From: JAUXFS01 sp963772635
GTDB lineage: Bacteria; Pseudomonadota; Alphaproteobacteria; Rhodospirillales; Defluviicoccaceae
Assembly (NCBI GenBank): GCA_963772635.1
Contig: CAVYYK010000052.1
Span: 1-64,000, forward strand
Length of the DNA stretch: 64,000 bases
Direction of reading: 5' to 3'
The notes under the pieces are model-generated. The model made no database searches, was not told where the DNA came from, and was given only the letters and a program-made list of their open reading frames with translations. Below are positions 1 through 8,022 of this stretch, piece after piece. Every line of letters starts with the position of its first letter. Positions within the stretch are counted from its first letter, which is position 1. The translations under genes were made by a program, and so were the position numbers.

Positions 1-388
1 AAACCAAAAAAGTCAAGGTCCAGCCGCGGTGGGCCGCGCCTTGCCTCGACGAGCACCCTGTGCATGGGCCGCTGCGAGGTGCGAGGTTCGAAAGAAATGA
101 CAAGCCGCTGGGTGCGGCGGCCGCCACGCGCCGCTTGGCCGGTTCTCGGCGGCCGTTTAACGGAGCGCACATCGAGTGAGATGTGTCTTATGTCTCCAGA
201 TGCGCGACAACGGCGCCAGATCCAGATCGACCACGGTGGTGGCGACGTAGCATTTCCAAACGACCGCGGCGAGCGTACAATTGCCGGCTGCCTTCGCGAT
301 TCCGGAGAAGGTAGGACGGTGTGTCGTGTCCTGCCGAAGCTACAGGCTCCGCCCAAAAACGCGTTGGGCGTCGAACGAGGGTAGGTCT
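1..388. other. No gene recognised at the left edge
   Basis: Several short open frames exist on both strands, but none has a convincing ribosome site or a recognisable product. Their peptides are rich in Arg, Gly and Cys, as expected for non-coding frames of high-GC DNA. I see no RNA gene or repeat here. Confidence 0.5.
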
Positions 389-768
389 ATGGAATGGTTC
401 GTGGGGATCGCCGCGGTAGCCGCGTTCTTTATTCTGGCACGGTTTTCGTACTCGTTGCTCGGCCTGTGGGAAGTCGGCGTTACATCCGCGAGATTCTGCT
501 GGCGAAGCCAAACAGCGCGCGCACTACCAAAATCTGCAATCAACGGGGATGCTGGAGGGGCTGGACAGGGTCGGATCCTCTTTCGGAACGCAACGCGCCA
601 AGCCCGGCTATGCGAAATCGGAGACTCCGCTGCAAGAAGTGTGGTCACTCCTTCGACCGGACGACTGCGGTTACGTGGCTTGCTGCCGCCAACAAACTCG
701 GCGAAGAAGTAGCACTCCGAGAGTACCGGAACCGAGGAAATGAAAGCGACGGCGATGGGACAGTCTAG
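389..768 (+). pseudogene. Frame-broken small membrane protein with zinc-ribbon-like motif
   Basis: An ATG at 389 with a good upstream site (GAGGGTAGG) opens a hydrophobic N-terminus (MEWFVGIAAVAAFFILARF) typical of a single membrane helix. Protein-like sequence then continues in other frames: RYIREILLAK near 479-508, QRAHYQNLQSTGMLEGLDRVG near 512-570, and LRCKKCGHSFDR near 629-660, whose Cys-x2-Cys looks like half a zinc ribbon. That last frame ends in a stop at 766. No single frame covers the region, so at least three indels separate the pieces. Base composition is less GC-rich than the neighbours, which suggests accessory DNA. I do not recognise the family. Either this is a decayed gene or an intact one hidden by indel errors. 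Confidence 0.35.
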
Positions 769-1152
769 TGAGTTGCCTCTTTATGGAGTCCTTACCGTAA
801 AGGGGTTTAATGAAGAACAACTGATTACGATAAAGAAGGCTACGTCCGGACTTTTCAAGAAATGAGCCAAAGAAAAACAGAGCCCGTTTTTTATTGGATT
901 TGTGTAGCCGGGACCCAGAAGTGCGAAAAAAGTGGCAGAAACTGAAGGTCGGGGCGGCATCAAAAGATCTGCTTTATGAAGCGATGGCTGCACGGCATCA
1001 GGCTTTGCAAGTCTCGGGCCAACTCTTTCGGGCATCCACAATGGGCGGCAGCCGCTGCTTGTGAAAGTTGGCTCTTAGAATTATTTTTCGGCACACCAGA
1101 TAGCATTGCGTGCGTCGAAGTTCTTATCAATCAACTATCGATGAGAAACTAG
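740..1152 (+). pseudogene. Frame-broken hypothetical protein, about 130 residues
   Basis: Coding-like sequence can be followed by joining frames. It starts MGQSSELPLYGVLTV (ATG 755; an alternative ATG lies at 740), runs to an in-frame TGA near 862, continues as KEKQSPFFIGF, shifts by +1 near 900 to SRDPEVRKKWQKL, and shifts by +1 again near 1033 to QWAAAAACESWLLELFFG. It ends at a TAG at 1150. The joined chain has the composition of a soluble helical protein, and the region is clearly lower in GC than the rest of the window. It overlaps the end of the preceding broken gene by a few codons, like an operon pair. Function is unknown. The nonsense codon makes real decay more likely here than in the core genes. 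Confidence 0.35.
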
Positions 1153-1487
1153 AGCACCAAAAGTTAGATTTAACCGTGTAAACTGGCATAATAAGAGCGG
1201 CGGCGACGGGCATGCCTCCGACGCAACTTCATCACGTTTATGTGTTTTGTTAAACAGGAAAAAGGGGACGTTACATTTTCCAAGAGTTCCGGGGACATGA
1301 CCCTTATCCCGGTCGGCGATGTCGTAGGCCGCCTGGAGGCGGTACCAGGTCTCGGCGCCGGCGGCCTCGGCGCTCCGTTGACCGCCGGCGTTGGAAAAGT
1401 CGATAGTGTCGCATCGATGCAAACGGCGGCGCGCCGGTAACCGGGGTGCCGCAACGTCATGCCGACGGAACAGGTAGGAAGGCCGCG
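1153..1487. other. Intergenic stretch with HigA scar, no intact gene
   Basis: This stretch holds an AT-richer part (1153-1300) with no supported gene and a 36-bp HigA-derived scar (listed separately). It ends at the ribosome-binding site of the small antitoxin gene that starts at 1488. Confidence 0.5.
1325..1360 (-). repeat. 36-bp scar identical to part of higA
   Basis: This 36-base stretch is identical to 2916-2951, inside the truncated HigA copy. It translates on the minus strand to GAETWYRLQAAYD, the conserved HigA C-terminal half. On both sides similarity stops abruptly and no HigA frame remains. It is therefore a remnant of a third higA copy or a recombination scar. Confidence 0.7.
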
Positions 1488-1673
1488 ATGTCGAACGTGA
1501 AGGACAAGATGACCGAGGTCATCCAGGCCCAGCCGGAAGATGCGACGTACGAACAGATCATGCGCGAACTGGCGTTCGAGAGGATGGTGGCGCGGGGCCT
1601 CGAGGATTCGCGGCGGGGGCGCGTCCTGTCCAACGAGGAGATGGAGCGCCGGATGCGCGAATGGCGCAAATAG
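1488..1673 (+). CDS. Small antitoxin of a ParE/RelE-type pair
   Basis: This 61-residue protein (MSNVKDKMTEVIQAQ...) is short, charged and helical, and its end overlaps by 13 bp the start of a ParE-like toxin. That is the usual antitoxin-first layout of type II toxin-antitoxin operons. The ATG at 1488 is chosen because AGGTAGGAAGG lies just upstream; an in-frame GTG at 1446 has no such support. The family resembles small antitoxins with a YEQIMRELAFERMVARGL-like core that pair with RelE/ParE toxins. No DNA-binding fold is obvious at this length. Because the partner toxin is truncated, this antitoxin may now be an orphan. Confidence 0.65.
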   Translation: MSNVKDKMTEVIQAQPEDATYEQIMRELAFERMVARGLEDSRRGRVLSNEEMERRMREWRK

Positions 1674-1840
1674 TCTGGACCGAAGAGGTCGAGCGTTGGC
1701 TTCGCGACATTCACGACTACATCGCCGCGGACAATCCTGCGGCGGCCTCGAAAGTCGTTGGCGGGATCTTCGAGAAGACGCAGGTTTTGCGCCGCTTTCC
1801 AGAGATCGGGCACCGGTATCGTGCCGAGCCCGAGGGTAAG
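1661..1840 (+). pseudogene. Truncated ParE/RelE-family toxin
   Basis: The first 60 residues (MAQIVWTEEVERWLRDIHDY...) are a clear ParE/RelE toxin N-terminus, with the usual IAADNPAAASKVV helix and the RRFPEIGHRYR strand. Family members run to about 95-100 residues, ending in strands with the R-x-L-Y-Y/H-R-I pattern. Here homology stops after AEPEGK, and the open frame then runs antisense through the downstream hydrolase gene. No continuation is found in the other two frames, so this is a real truncation rather than a simple frameshift. The toxin fold lacks its C-terminal strands and is unlikely to be active. The ATG overlaps the antitoxin stop. Confidence 0.7.
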
Positions 1841-1936
1841 CTTTGGTACAACATGCCCCCCGGAACATGCCCTCGTTCAGTCTTCGGATCCCGGCCCTCC
1901 CCTCGCCCGTTGTTGCTCGGCCGCAGCCGGCAGGGC

Positions 1937-2728
1937 TCAGAAGATCTCGTCGAACAGCAACATCGTCGCCGTCCACGATCGCTCGTCCGCGATCTCGTTG
2001 TAGGCGACGTTGTCGATCCCGTAGCTGCCGGCGTCCGGGTTGGTGAAACCGTGACGGGTCCCCGAGTAGATGGTCATCTCCCAGGTCGCGCCGATGCGGT
2101 CGAGGCCTTCCTGGAAGGCGGCCACGCGTTCGGCGGGGACGAAGGCGTCGTCGCGGCCGTGCTCGACCAGCACCCGCGGCTTGATCGAGGTGACGCCCTC
2201 CGGCGCCGGCGGCAGGGTACCGTGGAAGCTGACGACGGCCGCAAGATCCTCGCCGGCGTAGGCCATCTGCATGACGGTGGCGCCGCCGAAGCAATAGCCG
2301 ATCGCCGCGACGCGGGTCGGATCGACCTGGTCCTGCGCCTTCAGGACATCGAGGCCGAGCCGCGCACGGCGCGTCCACAGGTCGATGTTGGAGGCGATCT
2401 GCTTCATCCAGGCGCCGGCCTCGTCGGCGTGGGCGGTCACCTTGTTGTCGCCGTACATGTCGAGCGCGAAGGCGGCGTAGCCCTCTTCCGCCAGTTGCCT
2501 GGCACGGCTCTTGGCGTAGTCGTTGAGGCCCCACCACTCGTGGACCACCAGCACCCCCGGCTGCTCGCCGTCAATCGCGTCGTCCCAGGCGAAATACCCG
2601 GTCAGCACCACATCGCCGTCCCGATACTCGATCGTCTTGGTCTTGACCTCCGCCGCCGCCGGCCGCGCCAGCGCCAGTCCCAGCGCCGCCGCCACGACGA
2701 TCACCCACCCCGACAGTCTCATCCGCAT
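1937..2728 (-). CDS. Exported dienelactone hydrolase family protein
   Basis: This alpha/beta hydrolase of 263 residues has a Sec signal peptide (about residues 1-27, ending ARPAAA). The dienelactone hydrolase triad is visible: the Cys nucleophile in GYCFGG, Asp in GRDDAFVP and His in GTRHGF; the early HEWWGLN motif is also typical. The start at 2728 follows GGAGGTGAGC; an upstream in-frame ATG at 2755 has no such site. Family members hydrolyse lactones or small esters. The signal peptide points to the periplasm, unlike the classical cytoplasmic ClcD. The substrate is not deducible. The gene stands alone between two damaged toxin-antitoxin loci. Confidence 0.85.
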   Translation of the reverse strand: MRMRLSGWVIVVAAALGLALARPAAAEVKTKTIEYRDGDVVLTGYFAWDDAIDGEQPGVLVVHEWWGLNDYAKSRARQLAEEGYAAFALDMYGDNKVTAHADEAGAWMKQIASNIDLWTRRARLGLDVLKAQDQVDPTRVAAIGYCFGGATVMQMAYAGEDLAAVVSFHGTLPPAPEGVTSIKPRVLVEHGRDDAFVPAERVAAFQEGLDRIGATWEMTIYSGTRHGFTNPDAGSYGIDNVAYNEIADERSWTATMLLFDEIF

Positions 2729-2848
2729 GCTCACCTCCCTCTTTGGCATCGGCACCGCGCGCTCGCGCTTCCGCCGCCGTTACCGAAACACCCCCCGATG
2801 CTAGCATTTGCCGGCCCGACCGTTCCAGGGGATTCCCCGCCATGGCGC

Positions 2849-3124
2849 CTATGCGGCGCGGGTGATGCGCTCGACCTTGATGGCGTCGGCCCTCTTCATG
2901 GCTTGGGCGAGATCATAGGCCGCCTGGAGGCGGTACCAGGTCTCGGCGCCGCCGCCGAACGCCTTGTCGAGGCGGATCGCCATCTCGGGCGAAATCCCCG
3001 AATGGCCGTTGAGCACGTCCGAGAGCTGCTTGCGGCTGACGCCGAGCTGCTTCGCCGCCGCGGTGACGCTGAGCCCGAGTGGCTCGCCCATGCCGGTGGC
3101 GAGCGCGATCAGGAAGGCGCGCAT
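2849..3124 (-). pseudogene. HigA antitoxin C-terminal part fused to a ZIP-transporter fragment
   Basis: Residues 16-91 of this frame are a HigA/XRE antitoxin: the helix-turn-helix LGVSRKQLSDVLNG, then SPEMAIRLDKAFGG and the ETWYRLQAAYDLAQA tail. It is nearly identical to the intact copy at 7373-7663. The normal HigA N-terminus is missing. It is replaced by MRAFLIALATGMGEPLG, which matches the ZIP transporter encoded at 8459-9280 (MRAFLIALATGLVEPLGG). At DNA level about 55 bp around 3070-3130 match about 8665-8720 with few differences. The switch lies in a CCGAGCGGCTC-like stretch common to both parents. An ATG at 3124 could still express the chimera. No higB lies next to it. Confidence 0.75.
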
Positions 3125-3550
3125 CCGCCCAACCGATGCTTGACAAGGGCCTTTGGTCGCAGTGGCAATTTGCCACGCTGTTGACTGGATCTCGGCGCGC
3201 GGCCGGCCAGAAGACCCCGGGTAGCTTGCCCGGGTAGCTTGCATTGCGGGCCATTCCGCGACACACTTATCGGGTTGGGACGGAATTGCGTGGGAAGCCC
3301 CGAGTAGATGATCATAATTGCCGCATGCGGCAATGCGCGTGCGACGGAACGAAGGTGTTCCGGCCCGAAGCAACAAGATCAGCGGCGACCGGGTGGAGTC
3401 GAACAGATTATGTGTTGAAGGTTGGTGATTACGTGTCCGGTCAAAAGTAGACACATTTGGGTTATACAAGAGGGCTGTATTTCCAGAGGAGCTTACTTTA
3501 GAGATTGTTTTTGGACGGTGAGCTTCTTTTGCTCGTGATGGGAATGTTTC
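3125..3550. other. Intergenic region before the repeat-protein gene
   Basis: No supported gene. From about 3340 the sequence becomes more AT-rich and leads into the ribosome site of the gene at 3551, so it probably holds that gene's promoter. I did not find a confident -35/-10 pair or a terminator. Confidence 0.45.
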
Positions 3551-5055
3551 ATGTCGCACAAACAAACGATGTCGCCCCTCGCTTTAGGTGTAGCGGTTGG
3601 CGCCCTTGCGGTGGCTTTGGTCGCGTCTCCGATTACAGTCACACTCGATTCCTTCGATTTCGCTCATTCCACGGCACTTGCCAAAGGCGGTGGCGGTGGC
3701 GGCGGCGGTGGCGGCGGCGGCAATGGCGGCGGGTAACGGCGGCGGCAACGGCGGCGGAAACGGCGGCGGCAACGGCGGCGGCAAACGGCGGCGGAAACGG
3801 CGGCGGTAATGGCGGCGGCAACGGCGGCGGAAACGGCGGCGGCAACGGCGGCGGAAACGGCGGCGGTAACGGCGGCGGCAATGGCGGCGGTCAGGGCGGC
3901 GGTCACGGCGGCGGTCAGGGCGGCGGTCACGGCGGCGGTCACGGTGGCGGTCAGGGCGGCGGTCACGGTGGCGGTCACGGTGGCGGTCACGCCGGTGGAT
4001 CTGTCGGCCATGGCCACGGCGGGGGTCACGCCGGTGGATCTGTCGGCCATGGCCACGCCGGAAATGTGGGCGGGCGAAGGTCGGACCAGTCCGTCGACGC
4101 CGTCACGGGTGTCGGCAAGAGAGGATATGGCAAGGATCACGGAAACCGAAGCTCGCACGCGGACCGAGGCTTCCGCAATGACAAGAGCGCTCTGAGCCCG
4201 TCGGCTCTCGGCCGGCTCAATGCGGCGCACGCTGCTGCCAGGGCTCGTGATCGCGCGGCTCCCCATTCCGCGGTCGGACGGATTGCCGCCTACCAAACAG
4301 CCATCACCGATCGGCCCCGTGATATCGAGACGGCTGCCGAAAACCTGGCGAAGGCGGCGAACAAACCGATCGATCGGGCGGTCGTGCGCGCCGTCAACGA
4401 CCTCCTCGGAATCCAGGTCTCCAGGCGAGCGGTTAACGCCGTGGCCAGGAAAGCCGAGGCCATCCGGACAGATAAACCGACGGACCACGATCACGAAAGC
4501 GACCGCGACCACGATCATGCAAGCGACCGTGACCACGATCATGCGAGCGACCGCGACCACGATCATGCAAGCGACCGCGACCACGATCACGCAAGCGACC
4601 GCGACCGCGATCACGCAAGCGACCGTGACCGCGATCACGCGAGCGACCGCGACCGCGATTACTCGAGCGACCGCGACCGCGATTACTCGAGCGACCGTGA
4701 CCGCGATTACTCGAGCGACCGCGACCGCGATTACTCGAGCGACCGCGACCGCGATTACTCGAGCGACCGCGACCGCGATTACTCGAGCGACCGCGACCGC
4801 GATTACTCGAGCGACCGGGACCGCGATTACTCGAGCGACCGGGACCGCGATTACTCGAGCGACCGGGACCGCGATTACTCGAGCGACCGCGACCGCGATT
4901 ACTCAAGCGACCGTGACCGCGATCACGCGAGCGACCGCGATTACTCAAGCGACCCGGACCGCGATCACGCTGGCGATCGCGACGGCATCGCCGAAGACGG
5001 CCGCGAAGGCGAAAGCGCGGCGGCGTCGGCTCGCGCGGACGCCGGCGCATTATGA
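3551..5055 (+). CDS. Exported Gly-rich and Asp-Arg repeat protein (frame-broken)
   Basis: The start at 3551 opens a signal peptide (MSHKQTMSPLALGVAVGALAV...). It is followed by a poly-Gly tract, GGGN repeats, GGGH/GGGQ repeats and two AGGSVGHGHG units. Next come a helical middle part (SALGRLNAAHAAARARDRA, then SAVGRIAAYQ) and a C-terminal array of 8-residue SDRDRDYS/SDRDHDHA units. The middle motif resembles one I recall from alphaproteobacterial secreted Gly-rich proteins of unknown function. Two +1 shifts, near 3735 (GCGGGTAA) and near 3785 (GGCAAACGG), are needed to join the signal peptide to the rest (about 500 residues). Both lie inside simple GGC repeats, so they could be sequencing errors or slippage-driven phase variation. 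The His-rich part could bind metal; this is speculation. Confidence 0.6.
3686..4060 (+). repeat. GGC-rich GGGN/GGGH/GGGQ coding repeat
   Basis: This is a degenerate 12-bp periodic tract (GGCGGCGGNAAC, later GGCGGCGGTCAC or CAG) encoding Gly3-Asn, then Gly3-His and Gly3-Gln. It carries both reading-frame breaks of the surrounding gene and is prone to slippage. Confidence 0.8.
4498..4975 (+). repeat. 24-bp tandem array, about 18 copies
   Basis: The unit is roughly GATTACTCGAGCGACCGCGA plus CCGC and codes for eight residues, SDRDRDYS. Four early copies encode SDRDHDHA and two encode SDRDRDHA. Eleven consecutive copies encode SDRDRDYS, and the last copies are degenerate. Most units contain the palindrome CTCGAG. 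Since 24 is a multiple of three, copy-number change would keep the frame. Confidence 0.85.
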
Positions 5056-5128
5056 CGGGGTGAATTCGCCGGCGCCGGCTCCGGATTTCGTCGATTTGCG
5101 TCGGCCCGGCGGCAGGCGAAGGCGATTG

Positions 5129-6112
5129 TCAGGCGCCGCGTCGGTCGGCCAGGATCGACTCCACTAGGGCTGGGGTTACTTGGCCATCGGCCGGCAAGTT
5201 GGCGCGCTTCTGGTACGCGCGAACGGCTGCTTTTGTGCGCCGACCCGCGAGACCGTCGACGGGACCCGGCCTGAATCCCATCTTCTGCAGGCTGTACTGG
5301 ACGTAAGCAACCGTTGGTTTATCGGCGAAGACACCGGGGGCGCCCGGTTTGAATGTTGAAGCTAAGGCCTTGGCTCGCCGAACATCGTCCGCCGACATGG
5401 TCGCGCCCAATGCGCTCAGGACTTTCGCCGCTTGAGGATGGCCGCCCTTTCTCGCCAGCATAATCCATTCGTATCCGGCCACCCGGTTACTGGGAAGTCC
5501 GCGGCCCGTGGCCAAGAAGACGCCATAGCTGAATTGCGCGTCGGTGTGCCCTTGGCGAGCAGCCTTTCCATACCACCGTGCCGCCCAATCGGCGTCCTTG
5601 GGCACGCCCCAGCCGTTGGCGAAAGCCTCTGCGAGCAGGTACTGCGCACGCGGATGGCCTTGTGCCGCCGCGCGCGCAAGATATTCAACCCCTTCTTGAT
5701 GGTTCTTCTCCACGCCGATGCCGCCGAAATAGGAGGCACCGATGAGATATTGCGCGCGGGGATCTCCCATGTTCGCCGCTTCGTTGAACCAGGAAACGGC
5801 GGTCGCGCGATCGGCCGGCACTCCCAGGCCTTCGTTGTAGGCGAGACCAAGTTCATACGCGGCACCGCCATGGCCTTCCGCCGCAGCCACGCGATACTGG
5901 CGGACGGCCTCGGCATCCTGCCCCTGTCGCTGAAGCGCTTGACCTCGCCGATACACATCATCTGCGCTTTCGCCGGAGATCGCGGCGCCAACACGGTCGA
6001 AAAGCAGTTGCGCGTCCTGCTCGAAACCGGCGCAACTCGCTGTGGCGATGGCGACAGCGACGAGCGCGGCGGTCCGAAATGGGGCGAGGGATCTCCTCGC
6101 TGACAACTCCAT
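5129..6112 (-). CDS. Sel1-repeat lipoprotein with peptidoglycan-binding domain
   Basis: This 327-residue protein begins with a lipoprotein signal (lipobox TASC, Cys27). It has about six Sel1-like repeats between residues 50 and 240, with the pattern A-x-Y-x-L-G-x-x-Y-x-x-G-x-G-V and A-x-x-W-(F/Y). After a linker comes a peptidoglycan-binding domain type 1 near residues 265-325 (VQYSLQKMGFRPGPVDGLAG, then AAVRAYQKRANLPADG). Together these suggest an envelope scaffold anchored to a membrane and touching the cell wall. The ATG at 6112 is chosen because it gives the signal peptide; the open frame extends upstream to 6418 without coding character. It is convergent with the repeat-protein gene. Partners are unknown. 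Confidence 0.8.
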   Translation of the reverse strand: MELSARRSLAPFRTAALVAVAIATASCAGFEQDAQLLFDRVGAAISGESADDVYRRGQALQRQGQDAEAVRQYRVAAAEGHGGAAYELGLAYNEGLGVPADRATAVSWFNEAANMGDPRAQYLIGASYFGGIGVEKNHQEGVEYLARAAAQGHPRAQYLLAEAFANGWGVPKDADWAARWYGKAARQGHTDAQFSYGVFLATGRGLPSNRVAGYEWIMLARKGGHPQAAKVLSALGATMSADDVRRAKALASTFKPGAPGVFADKPTVAYVQYSLQKMGFRPGPVDGLAGRRTKAAVRAYQKRANLPADGQVTPALVESILADRRGA

Positions 6113-6557
6113 ACTCCAGCGGCCTCTCTCAGCGTCGAATTGCAGGTCGGCGACCGGCTCAAACGAAAGATACCATTTTCCGTGTTGGGGAGCAGGACTC
6201 CCAGTCCTAATGCCAGCTTGCGATGATGATGGCTCTCCGGGGGATTCTTTGTCTCCGATCTCTGAAATGCCGGCAACCTGCCCGATGCGGACGCGCCCGA
6301 GCGATTGCGAGATTGGCACTGCTAGCCCCAATCGGACTTCGACCGGATCGTGGTTCAGGGGCCACCCGTCGGCTCGCAGTAGCGCCGTCCATACGGTACC
6401 GATGCTGTGCCAAGCCACGCTACGATCCCGCCGCGCACGTCCGCTCCCGGAGTTAGCCCGGGCGACGCAACCGCCCTGGCGCGGAGGGTCTTCTCTACCG
6501 GAGGTGTTTGCAGCTACCCTGGCCGACGAACCAAACGGCCAAGGAGGGAGTGCGGAG
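6113..6557. other. Divergent intergenic region, no gene seen
   Basis: It lies between the divergent Sel1 lipoprotein and cupin genes. Frames are open on both strands, but only by composition. It ends in a strong ribosome site (AAGGAGGGA at 6541). No operator or terminator was recognised. Confidence 0.45.
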
Positions 6558-6923
6558 ATGGAAGTTTTGCGGCTGTACGAAGACGACGCCGGAGAGAGCC
6601 GGTTCGATACCTACGACATATCGATGCAGCTGAAGGACTTCGCGCCGCCGGCCGATCCTTTGTACGTTTCCGAGGCCGAGTCAGCTACGCGCTATGTGAT
6701 GATCCGACTGCCGGCCGGCTGGGGCGGTGCGCGCCACCCGACGCCACGCCGACAGATCCTTTTCTGCCTGGGGGGCGCGTTGCGCGTGACCGCGAGCAGC
6801 GGCGAGGAACGCCAGGTTGTCGCCGGCGACGCATGGCTAATGGCCGACACGACGGGTAAAGGTCACACGACTCAGGTCATCTCGGAAAGCCCGGTTGATG
6901 CTGTCATCGTCCAGCTCGAATAA
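6558..6923 (+). CDS. Small cupin-fold protein
   Basis: This 121-residue single-domain protein starts at an ATG with AAGGAGGGA nine bases upstream. The body has a cupin-like beta pattern: RHPTPRRQILFCLGGALRVTAS in the first motif region, VVAGDAWLMADTTGKGHTTQV in the second. The canonical metal-binding His-x-His pair is not evident in motif 1 (RHPTPRRQ) and only one His is present in motif 2. It may therefore bind a metal weakly or not at all. Short stand-alone cupins of this kind are mostly uncharacterised. No operon partner is adjacent. Confidence 0.65.
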   Translation: MEVLRLYEDDAGESRFDTYDISMQLKDFAPPADPLYVSEAESATRYVMIRLPAGWGGARHPTPRRQILFCLGGALRVTASSGEERQVVAGDAWLMADTTGKGHTTQVISESPVDAVIVQLE

Positions 6924-7372
6924 GATCGGCCATGTGAGCGAACGATGTGCCCGAGTTGGGTCATGACCGCCCCTTACAGCCGTCCCTGGTTCGGGTCCGC
7001 TGACAGCGGTGGAGGCCGACTCCATCCGTGGGAAAGCTATCTCTCGACCGGGGAGTTCCTGCGCGCGCCGCCGGACCGGGGCGTTGGCACGGGACGGCGT
7101 CGAATGCCCGGACTCCGCGATGTTCGGCGGACCCGGAGGCGGATGTCGCGCGGATTCGGCATGCGGCCCTTGGGGCGGAGGGTGATGCGCTCATTTTCCG
7201 ACAGCTATGACGGTGACACGCCCCCGCTTCTCGGGCGCAAGGTGGTCGGGATTGACCCGGCGGGCCACTCGGGTCTTTGAACAGTTCTTCGAATCAGTCG
7301 ATCAAGCGGCGACCAAGGGAACTGCCGCCGAGACCGGGCGCGGTTCGGGTATTTCCGGATAGCGGTTGCCGG
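6924..7372. other. Gene-free stretch between cupin and higA
   Basis: Short frames here lack ribosome sites and recognisable products. I see no RNA gene, repeat or insertion-sequence end. Confidence 0.45.
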
Positions 7373-7663
7373 CTACGCGGCGCGGGTGATGCGGTCGACC
7401 TTGATGTCGTCGGCCCTTTTCATGGCCTGGGCGAGATCATTGGCCGCCTGCAGGCGATACCAGATCTCGGCGCCGCCACCGAACGCCTTGTCGAGGCGGA
7501 TCGCCATCTCGGGCGAAATCCCCCAATGGCCGTTGAGCACGTCCGAGAGCTGTTTGCGGCTGACGCCGAGTCGCTTCGCGGCCTCGGTCGCGCTGAGCCC
7601 GAGCGGCTCCAGACAGTCGTGGCGCACCGAAAGACCCGGATGCGGCGGGGCCATCATCGGCAT
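7373..7663 (-). CDS. higA: HigA-family antitoxin, orphan copy
   Basis: This complete 96-residue HigA/VapI antitoxin has an N-terminal PPHPG segment, an XRE helix-turn-helix (SATEAAKRLGVSRKQLSDVL), SPEMAIRLDKAFGG and the EIWYRLQAANDLAQAMKR tail. A ribosome site GGGAGG lies upstream of the ATG at 7663. In complete loci HigA sits directly downstream of the small RelE-like toxin HigB. Here the 146 bp upstream (7664-7809) hold no toxin gene, so this antitoxin appears orphaned. It may still repress its own promoter or neutralise a HigB elsewhere. Two other damaged HigA copies lie at 1325-1360 and 2849-3124. Confidence 0.85.
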   Translation of the reverse strand: MPMMAPPHPGLSVRHDCLEPLGLSATEAAKRLGVSRKQLSDVLNGHWGISPEMAIRLDKAFGGGAEIWYRLQAANDLAQAMKRADDIKVDRITRAA

Positions 7664-7809
7664 GTCGCGTCCTCCCAGTGCCGACCTTCATAATTCCCTG
7701 CTCCATATGAACGCATTTCCCGTGTCCTCGGCAGGGCTTCGGGAAACCGTGGCGCCAGTGGCGCCGCGTAAGTTCCCGAAGCGTGCGCGAGCGATGCCGA
7801 GGGCCGGCG

Positions 7810-8022
7810 TCAGGCGAACATCAGGCGCCCGCGCGGCTCGGGAATGGCACGTCCGAGTTCCTTGGCGGTTTCGATCCATTCGGCCATGACGACTTCCAGG
7901 TTGGTCAGGGCCTCACCATGGGTCTTGCCGTCCGCCATGCACCCGGGCAGTTCCGGCGCCTCGGCGATGAACGCCTGGTCCTCGCCGCTCCAGTAAATGA
8001 TCACTTCGTATCTGAGGTCCAT
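7810..8022 (-). CDS. hicB: HicB-family antitoxin
   Basis: This 70-residue protein has the HicB partial RNase H fold pattern: YEVIIYWSGEDQAFIAEAPELPGC, then G-x-T-x-x-E-A-L-x-N near residues 35-42. It starts at 8022, directly abutting the hicA stop at 8023, so the two are co-translated. HicB binds and blocks the HicA mRNA interferase. This copy ends soon after the core domain and has no obvious C-terminal DNA-binding helix-turn-helix or ribbon, so autoregulation may be weak. Confidence 0.85.
   Translation of the reverse strand: MDLRYEVIIYWSGEDQAFIAEAPELPGCMADGKTHGEALTNLEVVMAEWIETAKELGRAIPEPRGRLMFA

Noticed and set aside
1661..3184. A 507-codon plus-strand open frame following the ParE fragment
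   Set aside because: Beyond codon 60 it runs antisense to the dienelactone hydrolase and HigA genes, with composition typical of antisense GC-rich DNA.
3420..3470. Possible insertion-sequence end (GTCAAAAGTAGACACA region)
   Set aside because: No matching inverted end, target duplication or transposase fragment was found nearby.
4498..4975. CRISPR-like array
   Set aside because: The 24-bp units are contiguous without spacers, stay in one reading frame and encode a peptide repeat.
6042..6557. A long upstream extension of the cupin gene (to 6042)
   Set aside because: The extension overlaps the start of the divergent Sel1 lipoprotein gene, has no conserved pattern, and a strong ribosome site sits just before 6558.
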